64,000 nt of DNA from Mesorhizobium sangaii. GTDB taxonomy: Bacteria > Pseudomonadota > Alphaproteobacteria > Rhizobiales > Rhizobiaceae. This document shows, one piece after another, positions 38,609-47,287 of the stretch. The stretch spans positions 1,106,002 through 1,170,001 of the forward strand of contig NZ_JACHEF010000001.1 of the NCBI RefSeq assembly GCF_014207355.1. Reading direction: 5' to 3'. How positions within the stretch are numbered: the first letter of the stretch is position 1; each line of letters begins with the position of its first letter. The notes beneath the pieces are model-generated. The model made no database searches. It was not told the DNA's origin and saw only the letters and a list, made by a program, of their open reading frames with translations. Both the position numbers and the translations under genes were made by a program.

Positions 38609-39441
38609 TCCTTGACGCCCCCCTGGGTCAGTCCTTCGATGATGTGGCGCTGGAAGAACAGCACCAGGAGGATCAAGGGCACGGTCACCACGGCGGAGGC
38701 CGCGGCGATGTCGCCCCAGGGGACGTAATAGAGGTTGGTGAAGTTGGCGATGCCGACCGGTATCGTCTGCCGGTCGATGTTGGAGGTGAAAGCAAGCGCG
38801 AACAGGAATTCGTTCCACGCGGTGATGAAGGCGAGCAGGCCGGTGGTCACCAGGCTCGGCAGCGACATCGGCAGGATGATGCGCCAGAGCAGGCCGGGCA
38901 CGCTGACGCCGTCCATGCGCGCCGCCTCGTCGATCTCGCGCGGCAGCGTCTCGAAATAGCCGAACAGCACCCAGGTCACCAGCGGCAGCCCGAGCGCCAG
39001 ATAGGTGATGATCAGCGCCGTGTAGGTGTCGAGCAGGCCGAGATTGGTGGCGACCAGATAGAGCGGGCCGACCAGCGCGATCTGCGGGAACATCGATACC
39101 GAAAGGATGACCATCAGAATGCCAAAGCGGCCCTTGATATTGAGCCGCGACAGCGCGAAGGCGGCCAGCGAGCCGACGAACAGGCACAGGAACGTCGTCG
39201 CCAGCGAGACCACCAGCGAGTTCCAGACATAGCGGTGAAGCTGCTTCTCGACGAAGGCGTTGTAGTAATGCTCCAGCGTGAAGGGATGCGGGATCAGCGA
39301 CGGCGAGCCCGACGTTAGCGCCTTGTCGAGCTGGAACGAGGTCGAGAACTGCCAGATGAACGGACCGCCCGACCAGACGAGGATCAGCAAGGCGCCGAGA
39401 TAGATAAGAAATGTCTGCAGCGGCGAGCGCGTGTCGTTCAT
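38605..39441 (-). CDS. Carbohydrate ABC transporter permease (MalG/UgpE type)
   Basis: A 278-residue inner-membrane protein with six predicted helices. TM1 is FLIYLGALLILVWSGGPFIWQ. The EAA loop is LPREIDEAARMDGVSVPGLLWRIILP. The last part ends ...QRHIIEGLTQGGVKE, the standard MalG tail. It forms the channel with the next permease. Overlaps of 4 nt on both sides show translational coupling. Confidence 0.9.
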   Translation of the reverse strand: MNDTRSPLQTFLIYLGALLILVWSGGPFIWQFSTSFQLDKALTSGSPSLIPHPFTLEHYYNAFVEKQLHRYVWNSLVVSLATTFLCLFVGSLAAFALSRLNIKGRFGILMVILSVSMFPQIALVGPLYLVATNLGLLDTYTALIITYLALGLPLVTWVLFGYFETLPREIDEAARMDGVSVPGLLWRIILPMSLPSLVTTGLLAFITAWNEFLFALAFTSNIDRQTIPVGIANFTNLYYVPWGDIAAASAVVTVPLILLVLFFQRHIIEGLTQGGVKE

Positions 39442-40370
39442 TGCGCTCTCTTGATCTGGCGGACGAGATACAGGCAGAACACCAGCGCGATGATGCCCTC
39501 GGTGATAAACATCGCCGTCGAGACGGCCGAGCCGTAGCCGAACTGCAGCGTCGAGAAGAGCACCTTGTACGACAGGGTCGACAGCGTTTCGGTCGAATCG
39601 GCCGGGCCGCCACCGGTCAGCACATAGACGAGGTCAAAGACGCGGAAGGCGTCGAGCGCGCGGAACAGGCCGGCGATCAGCAAGGTGGGCATCAACAGCG
39701 GCAGGCGGATGTACCAGAAGGTGATCCAGCCTTTGGCGCCATCCATGCGCGCCGCCTCGATCAGCGAATTGGGCACGGTCTGCAAACCGGTCAGAAGCAG
39801 CAGCGCCATGAACGGCGTCGTCTTCCAGACATCGGCGATGATGATGGTGATCATCGCCGTGTCGGTAGAGCCGTACCAGTTGACGTTCTGGTCGATCAGC
39901 CCGGCATGCAGGAGGATGTAGTTGATGATGCCGTTCTGGCCATCGAACAGCCAGCCGAACATCTTGGAGGTGACAACGGTTGGCATCGCCCACGGCACCA
40001 GCATGGCCGCGCGGACGAGCCCCCGCCCCTTGAAGGCTTCGCACAGGATGAGCGCCATGCCGAGCCCGATCACCGTCTCCAGCACGGTCGAAGCGGTGGT
40101 GAACCAGATCGTGTGCCACCACGCATTCCAGAACTGCGGGTCGCCCCACAGCTCCGCATAGTTGGAGAAGCCGGTGAAAGCCTGCTCCTGCGTGATCAGC
40201 GAGGTGTTGGTGAGCGAGAGGTAGAGCCCATTGACGATCGGGTAGAAGGAAACCGACGCCAGCGACACAAAGGCCGGCGTCAGCAGGAGCAAGGCCCACA
40301 AGGCGCCCGGAAGCGCTTTGCCGAGGCGCCGCGGCCGGCCGACACTGGGAATGGTGGCCGCCGCGGACAT
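39438..40370 (-). CDS. Carbohydrate ABC transporter permease (MalF/UgpA type)
   Basis: A 310-residue inner-membrane permease. After a short cytoplasmic N-terminus it has TM1 LLLLTPAFVSLASVSFYPIV, a periplasmic loop with FTGFSNYAEL, and the EAA loop NSLIEAARMDGAKGWITFWYIRLPLL. It ends ...LVFCLYLVRQIKRAQ. It follows the binding-protein gene by only 4 nt and pairs with the MalG-type permease. Confidence 0.9.
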   Translation of the reverse strand: MSAAATIPSVGRPRRLGKALPGALWALLLLTPAFVSLASVSFYPIVNGLYLSLTNTSLITQEQAFTGFSNYAELWGDPQFWNAWWHTIWFTTASTVLETVIGLGMALILCEAFKGRGLVRAAMLVPWAMPTVVTSKMFGWLFDGQNGIINYILLHAGLIDQNVNWYGSTDTAMITIIIADVWKTTPFMALLLLTGLQTVPNSLIEAARMDGAKGWITFWYIRLPLLMPTLLIAGLFRALDAFRVFDLVYVLTGGGPADSTETLSTLSYKVLFSTLQFGYGSAVSTAMFITEGIIALVFCLYLVRQIKRAQ

Positions 40371-40374
40371 TGGT

Positions 40375-41721
40375 TCAGCCTACGATCTTGTCGATTTGCG
40401 CCGCCGTCGCGTCCATCTCGGCCTGGACATTGCCGGAGACCAGCGCCTTGGAGATGCCGGACTGCAGGGCAAGCGTCACTTTCGCGTATTCGGGCGTGAT
40501 CGGCCGCGCCGTGGCGCCGGTGAACACTTTCTCGAGGCTGGCCATGAACGGCTGTTCCTTCTTGATCTGCGCGTCCTGGAACAACGCCGGCCGCGTCGGT
40601 GCGAGGCCGAAGTTCAGCGCGATGCGGTGCTGGACTTCTGTCGACGACAGCCAGGTCAAGAGCTCGATCGCGGCTTCGCGCTGCTTCGAGTTGGCGTTGA
40701 CGCCGAGCTGGTAGCCGCCGAGGCAGGCAGAGCTCTTGCCGCCGGGGAACGACGGCAGCGGCGCGACGCCGACCTTGTCGACCACCTGGGAAGCCTTGGC
40801 GTCCTGGGCGATCGGGTAGACATAGGACCAGTTGCGCATGAACATCGCCTTGCCCGAGGTAAAGGGCTGACGCGACGGTTCCTCGTCCCAGGACAGAACG
40901 TCCTGCGGGCTGATCTTGTTGGTGGCGAGGGTGTCGTGCAGGAACTGGATCGCCTCCACCGCTCCCTTCTGGTTGATCAGCGACGACTTGCCGTCGGGCG
41001 CCAGGATGGCGCCGTTGTTGGAGGTGATGATCTCGACCGCGTCGCAGACCAGAACCTCGGCCTGCTTGCCTTGCCAGAGATAGCCGTAATCGATGTCGCC
41101 GGCCTTCTGCGCGGCGGCGGCGATGGTCGCCATGTCGGCCCAGCTTTCCGGCACCTTGCCGCCATGCTTTTCCAGCACGTCCTTGCGGTAATAGAACATG
41201 CCCGAATCCATGAACCAGGGAAGGGCGGTGAGCTTGCCGCCATAGGTACAGGCATCGAGGGTCCCGGTGAAGTAGGCGCTGCGCTTGTCGGCCGGGAAAT
41301 ACTCGTCCAGCGGCAGCGCCCATCCGGCGGCGGCAAAGCCGGCGATCCAGATCACGTCCTGGCTGAAGACGTCGGGCGTGCCGGTGCGGCGGGCGAGCTG
41401 CTGTACCAGGCCCTGGTAGACCTCGGTCGAGGAGCTCGGCGGCGGCAGTTCGATGTTCTTGACCAGGATGCGGTCCTGCGATCCGTTGAAGGCCTTGATC
41501 AGGTCGCCAAAGGTCTCCTTGCCGAAGAAGGCGGCGCTGGCAAAGCTGATCTCGGCCCGGCTCTGGGCGCGAGCCCGGCCAATGCCGAGCGACGTCCCTG
41601 CCCCGAAAGCCGCCGCGCCGAGAAGGCCGGCGGAACCGATGAGAAATTGCCGGCGATCGGCGATGGTGACATGCCCAATCGACTTGGAACCGCTGCGCGG
41701 CCCCTTCCTTGACTCGTCCAT
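40375..41721 (-). CDS. Extracellular sugar-binding protein (ABC family 1), Tat-type signal
   Basis: A 448-residue periplasmic binding protein. The N-terminus IADRRQFLIGSAGLLGAAAFGAG has the twin-arginine motif RRQFL followed by a hydrophobic stretch and RARAQ as cleavage site, so it is probably exported folded. The mature part has VYQGLVQQLARRTGTPDVFSQDVIW, LPWFMDSGMFYYRKDVLEKHG and PFTSGKAMFMRNWSYVYP, as in SBP_bac_1 proteins. ATG 41721 has GGAGG at a good distance. It is the first gene of the operon. The ligand is an unidentified sugar. Confidence 0.88.
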   Translation of the reverse strand: MDESRKGPRSGSKSIGHVTIADRRQFLIGSAGLLGAAAFGAGTSLGIGRARAQSRAEISFASAAFFGKETFGDLIKAFNGSQDRILVKNIELPPPSSSTEVYQGLVQQLARRTGTPDVFSQDVIWIAGFAAAGWALPLDEYFPADKRSAYFTGTLDACTYGGKLTALPWFMDSGMFYYRKDVLEKHGGKVPESWADMATIAAAAQKAGDIDYGYLWQGKQAEVLVCDAVEIITSNNGAILAPDGKSSLINQKGAVEAIQFLHDTLATNKISPQDVLSWDEEPSRQPFTSGKAMFMRNWSYVYPIAQDAKASQVVDKVGVAPLPSFPGGKSSACLGGYQLGVNANSKQREAAIELLTWLSSTEVQHRIALNFGLAPTRPALFQDAQIKKEQPFMASLEKVFTGATARPITPEYAKVTLALQSGISKALVSGNVQAEMDATAAQIDKIVG

Positions 41722-41789
41722 GTGTAGTCCTCCCAGAGTTGACGGCAGCCACTCCCGCCCGTCCAACTTCGCATATGATTCATAAAAAA

Positions 41790-41803
41790 TTGTCGCGCGT
41801 CAA
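41790..41803. promoter_or_regulatory. Possible LacI-family operator before the sugar operon
   Basis: TTGTCGC-GCGTCAA is a near-perfect palindrome (one mismatch) centred on CG, the LacI-family style, in the divergent gap between the binding-protein gene and the second oxidoreductase gene. The half-site CGTCAA recurs upstream of the lacI-type gene (45194-45213). Confidence 0.4.
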
Positions 41804-41911
41804 GATTTAAACTGCATAATGGTGCATCAATGTGCTTATGACGTGGGCGAAGGATGGCCACGTGAACGAAGAATCGCCGATCCTGACGGACGGACGCCGA
41901 CTGGAGGAATG

Positions 41912-43045
41912 ATGGAAAAGCTTGGTGTAGGGGTCATCGGTTGCGGCAACATCGCCATGACCTACATGCGCAACGCAGCACTTTTTGCCGGCGTGGAGTT
42001 GAAGGCCTGCGCCGACATCTCGGCAGACGCCGCCGCCCTGCGAGCCCGCGAATACGGCATCAGGGCAATGGGCGTCGATGCCCTGCTTGCCGATTCCGAA
42101 ATCGGCCTGGTTCTCAACCTCACCATTCCCGCCGTACATTTCGACGTCACCATGTCGGCGCTTTCGGCTGGCAAGCATGTCTTCACCGAAAAGCCGCTCG
42201 CCACCTCGGCAGCCGACGGGCAGCTTCTGGTCAGCGAGGCGAAGTCGCGCGGCCTGCTGCTGGGCTCGGCGCCCGACACTTTCCTCGGTGCTGCCGGACG
42301 CCGGGCGCGCCGGCTGATGGACGCCGGTGCCATTGGCCGTCCGGTCACCGGCACCGCCTTCATGATGGGCCGCGGCATGGAGCACTGGCACCCCAACCCG
42401 CAATTCTACTATCAGCCGGGCGGCGGCCCGGTGTTCGACATGGGCCCCTACTACCTGACCATGCTGGTCAACCTGCTCGGTCCGGTCGAGCGGGTCATGG
42501 CGATGGCGACGCGCGGCCAGGAGGAACGCTTGATCACCGCCGACGGACCGTTCAAGAACACCACATTCAAGGTCGGCACGCCGACCAACGTGCTGTCGCT
42601 GCTTGAATTCCGCTCCGGCGCGACGGTCACCTTCGGCGCGTCGTGGGACGTCTTTCGCCACTCGAACCACCCGATCGAGTTGCACGGCACGGAGGGCTCG
42701 CTGCGCCTGCCCGATCCCGACACGTTCGGCGGCACCGTGTCGCTGTCCGAGCGCGGCGCCGACTGGAAGGACTTTGCCAGCGAAGGCGACCTCTACGGCG
42801 CCCGCAACTGGCCTTATGCGGCGCCCGACCGCGCCAATTACCGCATGCTCGGCGTGGCCGATCTGGTGCGTTCGCTTCAAACCGGTAACACACCACGCGC
42901 CTCCGGCAACCTTGCGCTGCATGTGCTTGAGATCATGGAGGCGATCCTGCGTTCCGGCGAGAGCCAGGGCTCGGTGATGGTCGCGGGCGACGTCACCCAA
43001 CCTGCCCTGCTGACCGAGGAAGAGGCAACCGACCTGCTTGCCTGA
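41912..43045 (+). CDS. Gfo/Idh/MocA-family oxidoreductase (second)
   Basis: A 377-residue dehydrogenase. VGVIGCGNIAMTYMRNA is the dinucleotide loop. HVFTEKPLATSAADG is the EKP motif. GPVFDMGPYYLTMLVNLLGP gives the D-x-G-x-Y/H active-site segment. The C-terminal sheet includes LHGTEGSLRLPDPDTFGG. It is only distantly similar to the enzyme at 36690. It is divergent from the importer operon and probably under the same LacI regulator. GGAGG at 41903 fits ATG 41912 better than ATG 41909. Confidence 0.83.
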   Translation: MEKLGVGVIGCGNIAMTYMRNAALFAGVELKACADISADAAALRAREYGIRAMGVDALLADSEIGLVLNLTIPAVHFDVTMSALSAGKHVFTEKPLATSAADGQLLVSEAKSRGLLLGSAPDTFLGAAGRRARRLMDAGAIGRPVTGTAFMMGRGMEHWHPNPQFYYQPGGGPVFDMGPYYLTMLVNLLGPVERVMAMATRGQEERLITADGPFKNTTFKVGTPTNVLSLLEFRSGATVTFGASWDVFRHSNHPIELHGTEGSLRLPDPDTFGGTVSLSERGADWKDFASEGDLYGARNWPYAAPDRANYRMLGVADLVRSLQTGNTPRASGNLALHVLEIMEAILRSGESQGSVMVAGDVTQPALLTEEEATDLLA

Positions 43046-43055
43046 GGATATGACG

Positions 43056-44000
43056 ATGACACTCGATCCGGATGCGCTGCACGTCCTCGAAATCGGCCGC
43101 GCGGCCGGCGGCGAGCCGTTCGAGACTGGCAGCGTGGCGGCGGCGCGGGCCGCCTACAACGCCTCGTTTCCGACGCTGCAGGGCGAGCGCGAGCCGGTCG
43201 CTGCGACCTTGGAACAGTGGATCGACGGGCCGAACGGCCCCATCGCGGTCCGCATCCATCGCGGCATCGACGCGCCACAAGGCGGCGCGCCGGCGCTGCT
43301 CTACCTGCATGGCGGCGGCTGGGTCGTCGGCAACCTCGATTCGCATGACGAGATCTGCCGCTGGCTGGCCAATCTCTGCGGCGCCGTCACTGTCTGTCCC
43401 GACTATCGGCTGGCGCCGGACCACAAATTTCCCGCCGGGCTGGAGGATTGTCTGGCAACACTGCGCTTCATGACGGCGAACGCCGCCGCTCTCGGCATCG
43501 ACCGATCCCGCATCGGCGTTGCCGGCGACAGCGCCGGCGGCAATCTCGCTGCCGTGCTGGCGCTGCTTTCCCGCGATGGGCTGGCGCCATCCCTCGCCGC
43601 ACAGATCCTGATTTATCCCAACACCGATGCCCGGCAGACGGCCGACAGCTACCGGCGTTTCGGCGACGGCTTCGGGCTGACCGCAACCACCATGGCATGG
43701 TTCCGCGACCACTATCTGCGAACGCCTGACGACATTCTGGACTGGCGCGTCTCGCCCTTGCTGGCGCCCGATCTCGCCGGCGTCGCGCCGGCTTTCATCG
43801 CGCTTGCCGGCGGCGACATCCTTGCCGACGAAGGCGCAGCCTATGCCGAACGCCTGCAAGCCGCAGGTGTCCCACTGGTCCTGCGGCAATGGCCGGGCAA
43901 GATCCACGGCTTCGTCTCGATGGGACGCCACATCCCCGCCGCGCGGCAAGCGGTGGCCGAGGCGGTGGCGGCCTGGCGCCAGTTCGAAAAGGATCGCTGA
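43056..44000 (+). CDS. Alpha/beta-hydrolase esterase, hormone-sensitive-lipase family
   Basis: A 314-residue esterase. The oxyanion-hole motif LYLHGGGWVVG and the nucleophile GDSAGGNLAAV are the HSL-family pair. The acid is in ALAGGDILADEG and the His in GKIHGFVSM. Such enzymes cleave short acyl esters, so removal of acetyl groups from sugars would fit the context. ATG 43056 has GAGGA 7 nt upstream; ATG 43050 is an alternative. It follows the oxidoreductase gene directly (10-nt gap), forming a two-gene operon. Confidence 0.82.
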   Translation: MTLDPDALHVLEIGRAAGGEPFETGSVAAARAAYNASFPTLQGEREPVAATLEQWIDGPNGPIAVRIHRGIDAPQGGAPALLYLHGGGWVVGNLDSHDEICRWLANLCGAVTVCPDYRLAPDHKFPAGLEDCLATLRFMTANAAALGIDRSRIGVAGDSAGGNLAAVLALLSRDGLAPSLAAQILIYPNTDARQTADSYRRFGDGFGLTATTMAWFRDHYLRTPDDILDWRVSPLLAPDLAGVAPAFIALAGGDILADEGAAYAERLQAAGVPLVLRQWPGKIHGFVSMGRHIPAARQAVAEAVAAWRQFEKDR

Positions 44001-44010
44001 CGGTGGACGC

Positions 44011-45045
44011 TCAGGCCGACTGACGCATCACCAGGGTTGCGCCGAGCTTGACCCTTTGCGCCATGCCCTGCTTGGGCGGTTCGGCCTCGTCCAGCAGGGC
44101 CAGCAGGATCTCGACGCTGCGGCCAGCCATGGCGGCGAAATCCTGCGCCATGGTGGTCAGCGCCGGACAGGTGTAGCGGCTGAGCGGATGATCGTCATGC
44201 GCGGCAACGCGCAGATCGCAGTCGGGTCTGCGGCCGATCTTCAGTCCGCGCGAGAACGCGGCCGCCATCACGCCGAAGGCGAGACGATCATTGGCACACA
44301 GGATTGTGCGGCCGGGCAGGCCGCCAACGTCGAGTGTCCTTTCCATCCATTCATGGCCGATGCGCTCGAAGTCCCAAGTATAATCGCGCGCCGCGTCGAT
44401 GACGACGGGTTCCAAACCGGCGACTTTCATCGTCGCGATGTAGCTTTGCAGCCGCTCACCCGAATTGTGATTGACATGCGGGATGTCGACATAGACAGGC
44501 GGTTCTCCGGACCGGTTGAGATAGTCGACCATGGTCGACGTGCTCTGATGGTTGTCGTTGCCGACGAAAGGCGTGTCACCCTCGATATAGGTGTCGAAAT
44601 AGACGATCGGAATGTCCTGCCCGAGCTTGTCGAAAACACTCCGATCGGAGGCCAAGCCGAGCGGGGCGATGATCGCGCCGGCGACCTTCAGTGACAGCAA
44701 TGTCCTGACCGATTCCGCCTCCAGCTTCTGCGAGCCATGCGAAGAAATGACGATCGGCCAATAGCCCTCGTCGCGGCAGCGAAATTCGATGCGGCTGACC
44801 ATCTCGGCATAGAACGGATCGGTGATCGTCGGTACGACGATGCCGATGTTGCGGGTGCGCTTGCGGTTGAGATTGCGGGCGAAAAGGTTCGGCTGATAGT
44901 CCGAGGAACGCAGCGCGGCTTCGATGCGCGCCCGCGTCGCCGGCTTCACGCTCGCAGGATCGTCAAAATATTTCGAGAGCGTCGGCCGGGACACGCCACA
45001 TGCCCGGGCGAAGTCATCCATCGTGCGGTGCGTCTTCTCCGCCAT
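44011..45045 (-). CDS. LacI-family transcriptional repressor
   Basis: A 344-residue regulator. The N-terminal HTH is TMDDFARACGVSRPTLSKYF, then KPATRARIEAALRSSDYQPNLFARNL (hinge helix region). The type I periplasmic-binding-protein core begins NIGIVVPTITDPFYAEMVSRIE and has LCANDRLAFGVMAAA and AAHDDHPLSRY. The HTH replaces the usual VAxxAGVS with FARACGVS. Location beside two oxidoreductases, an esterase and the sugar importer makes these its likely targets. It is convergent with the esterase gene (10-nt gap). Confidence 0.87.
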   Translation of the reverse strand: MAEKTHRTMDDFARACGVSRPTLSKYFDDPASVKPATRARIEAALRSSDYQPNLFARNLNRKRTRNIGIVVPTITDPFYAEMVSRIEFRCRDEGYWPIVISSHGSQKLEAESVRTLLSLKVAGAIIAPLGLASDRSVFDKLGQDIPIVYFDTYIEGDTPFVGNDNHQSTSTMVDYLNRSGEPPVYVDIPHVNHNSGERLQSYIATMKVAGLEPVVIDAARDYTWDFERIGHEWMERTLDVGGLPGRTILCANDRLAFGVMAAAFSRGLKIGRRPDCDLRVAAHDDHPLSRYTCPALTTMAQDFAAMAGRSVEILLALLDEAEPPKQGMAQRVKLGATLVMRQSA

Positions 45046-45193
45046 CGAACGTCAGGTCCTCTTGCCCACACCGCCGATCGGAACGATCCGCCCGCCACCA
45101 GTCATGCGGCCGTTGTCCGAGGGCGGCAATGCTTGGCCGAACTTATTCAGTCAATTTTCACAGTTTCCAGTACAGCGCAAAAACATTACGAGC

Positions 45194-45213
45194 GTCAATT
45201 TATTTGTTGACGA
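45194..45213. promoter_or_regulatory. CGTCAA-N8-TTGACG palindrome upstream of the lacI-type gene
   Basis: An everted pair of the same half-site seen at 41790-41803, ~150 nt before the repressor start. It could be an autoregulatory operator. TTGACG could also be a -35 element on the plus strand. Confidence 0.3.
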
Positions 45214-45234
45214 CATGAAGAAATGACTCAGCGA

Positions 45235-45360
45235 TCAGGGTTGCGGCTGCAGAACCAAGGGGCCCGCTGTGCGGCGGGATGCCGGATCGCGGTGTGCGTC
45301 GGCGGCGTTGGCAAGGTCGTAGCGGGTCGGTACGTCGACCCTGACGATGCCTTGAAAGGA
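45235..45360 (-). pseudogene. 3' remnant of a zinc-type quinone oxidoreductase gene
   Basis: The last 41 codons of a minus-strand frame read FQGIVRVDVPTRYDLANA, then ADAHRDPASRRTAGPLVLQP. This closely fits the C-terminal end of NADPH:quinone oxidoreductase/zinc-binding dehydrogenases (a V-I-x-x-R-Y-x-L-x-x-A-x-x-A-H-R pattern followed by R-x-T-x-G-x-x-V-L). Upstream of it the frame loses family resemblance and no Rossmann domain is present, so only the tail survives. Confidence 0.5.
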
Positions 45361-45533
45361 TAGGTTCCGACGAGATGCTTGCCGCGCTGGCCACGGTCCG
45401 ACTTGCCAAATGCCGCCATGCCGCCCATACACGGCTGGGCAGTAGCCCCCGCCCCGTTCGCGCCCCACCTGCCAGGATACTGTCCGATGTCTGCGACGCC
45501 GTACCCCCGGACAAAGCCGTGACGGATCCCTCC

Positions 45534-46544
45534 ATGCCATCTCTCGCCAGCCTGGGCTGGACGGATTTTTTCGGCGATCAGCTCGAGCCCGGCGAAGCCA
45601 AGCTTGTGCCTGCGCGAATCGCCACGGTCCATCGCGACCGCCTGACCGGCCTGTCGCAGGCAGGGCCAATCGATCTGACGCTGCCGGCGCAGGCGAACAC
45701 CGGCGACTATGCCGTTGGCGACTGGGTGCTCGTCGACGCGCATGACCGGCTTGTGCAACGCCGCCTGACCCGCAAGACGGTGCTGGAACGCCGCACCCAG
45801 GGCGGCAGGGTACCGCAGCTGGCAGCGGCCAATGTCGACACGTTGTTCATCGTCACCTCATGCAATGCCGACTTCAATCCGGCCCGGCTCGAGCGTTATC
45901 TGGCGCTGGCCAACGAGGCTGGAACGAAGCCGGTGATCTTGTTGACCAAGGCCGACACCGCTTCCGACGCCGAGGCGTATCAGAGGCAGGCTGCCGCGCT
46001 GCAGCGCGGCTTGGCGGTGGTGACGCTGAACCCCCGCACATCGGACGCCGCAACCGCGCTCGCCGCCTGGTGCGGTGCCGGCCAGACGGTCGCGCTGGTC
46101 GGGTCATCCGGCGTCGGCAAATCGACGCTGGTCAACACGCTGGCCGGATCGGCACAGCGCTTGGCGCAACAGACCGGAGACATCCGCGAACACGACGCCA
46201 AGGGGCGCCACACCACCACGTCGCGGTCACTGCACGCCATTGCCGGTGGCGGCTGGGTCATCGATACGCCGGGAATGCGGACGCTGCAGGTCAGCGACGT
46301 CGCCTACGGCATCGACACGCTGTTTGCCGAAATCACCGAACTCGCGCCGCTCTGCAAGTTCCGCGACTGCACCCATGTGCATGAACCGGGCTGCGCGGTG
46401 CAGGCTGCCTTGAAGGCCGGCACGCTCGATCCGGAACGTCTTGCCCGCTGGCGGAAGCTGTCCGACGAAAACCGGAGCAACACGCCGGTTCAGAGCGGAC
46501 CTCGCGGAGCCAAATCCCCCGGCGGTCGCGGAAAAAGGCGTTGA
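45534..46544 (+). CDS. rsgA: Ribosome small-subunit-dependent GTPase
   Basis: A 336-residue circularly permuted GTPase that helps mature the 30S subunit. An OB-fold N-domain (ATVHRDRLTGLSQAGPIDLTLPAQ) is followed by motifs in permuted order: G4 ILLTKAD, G1 VGSSGVGKSTLVNTL, G2 GRHTTTSR and G3 VIDTPGMRTL. The C-terminal zinc site is C-K-F-R-D-C-T-H-V-H-E-P-G-C (C-x4-C-x-H-x5-C). The start is uncertain: ATG 45534 gives the usual length and MPSLASLGWTDFF start but has a poor ribosome site. GTG 45519 is the nearest alternative. Confidence 0.9.
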   Translation: MPSLASLGWTDFFGDQLEPGEAKLVPARIATVHRDRLTGLSQAGPIDLTLPAQANTGDYAVGDWVLVDAHDRLVQRRLTRKTVLERRTQGGRVPQLAAANVDTLFIVTSCNADFNPARLERYLALANEAGTKPVILLTKADTASDAEAYQRQAAALQRGLAVVTLNPRTSDAATALAAWCGAGQTVALVGSSGVGKSTLVNTLAGSAQRLAQQTGDIREHDAKGRHTTTSRSLHAIAGGGWVIDTPGMRTLQVSDVAYGIDTLFAEITELAPLCKFRDCTHVHEPGCAVQAALKAGTLDPERLARWRKLSDENRSNTPVQSGPRGAKSPGGRGKRR

Positions 46545-46563
46545 ACGCCTGAGGCCCCTGGCT

Positions 46564-47103
46564 TCAGAGCCGCGCCGTGCCGAAAACACGATCCCAGAAT
46601 ATGGACGTGACACCGAAATTGACCGTTTCGTCGACATGATGATGCACGGCGTGGCGGCGCTTGAGTGTGTAGAGATAGCTCGGATGCGAGGGATGCCAGT
46701 GGTGGATCATGTGATGGACGCTGATGTACCAGAGGTAGCCCAGCATCAGTCCGCAACTTACCGCGCTTGCGGCGGCGAAACCTGAAATCATCCAGACCGG
46801 GAAAAACGCGACCAGCGCATGCACTCCGAGGCTGAGCCAGGTCGGCGTGCCCACCGAACTGCGCTCCTCGACATGATGACGATCATGCAGGTCCTTGATG
46901 TAGGGGATGTGGTGCAGGACGAACCTGTGCAGGACGTATTCGGTCAGCGTCCAGAGCAAGAGACAGGCGACCACAGTGACTATCCAGCCCGGTGCATTGT
47001 TTTCGCCGGCCTCGATCAGCCCGGCCACTGCCAGCACGGCGATCACCAGCGGATACACCACGAAGTCGCTGTAGTAGCCAATAAGACCGAGTTGCATCGT
47101 CAC
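46564..47103 (-). CDS. Fatty-acid hydroxylase/sterol-desaturase superfamily membrane protein
   Basis: A 179-residue protein with four hydrophobic segments and the family's histidine clusters that bind a di-iron centre: HRFVLHH, HDRHH, HHMIHHWHPSH and HAVHHHVDE. The short length matches bacterial fatty-acid hydroxylases of the lipid-modifying kind (2-hydroxylation of membrane acyl chains is one known reaction; carotenoid hydroxylases are similar). The substrate cannot be assigned. It is convergent with rsgA. Confidence 0.8.
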   Translation of the reverse strand: MTMQLGLIGYYSDFVVYPLVIAVLAVAGLIEAGENNAPGWIVTVVACLLLWTLTEYVLHRFVLHHIPYIKDLHDRHHVEERSSVGTPTWLSLGVHALVAFFPVWMISGFAAASAVSCGLMLGYLWYISVHHMIHHWHPSHPSYLYTLKRRHAVHHHVDETVNFGVTSIFWDRVFGTARL

Positions 47104-47287
47104 GCCTCATCTAGCCTTCGAGCCGCCAAATAAGCGATGGTCAGATTGCCGGACTCGCGGGTGAGGAGCAATGCAGTCGCACCTGCCATAGCGTCGCAAT
47201 CATTTGGCGTAAGGTCGGCACCCATGATCCATGGGGAATCGGTGGACCACCGCCTTCGCAACCAGCTTTACAAACGGACATTAAAAA

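Larger units (their letters stand above)
45046..45533. other. Gap between the lacI-type gene and rsgA
   Basis: 488 nt. It holds an AT-rich promoter-like zone (45150-45220) with a CGTCAA/TTGACG palindrome and the degenerate 3' end of a quinone-oxidoreductase gene on the minus strand (45235-45360). I see no intact gene in the rest. A longer rsgA reading from ATG 45375 would enter the last part. Confidence 0.5.
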
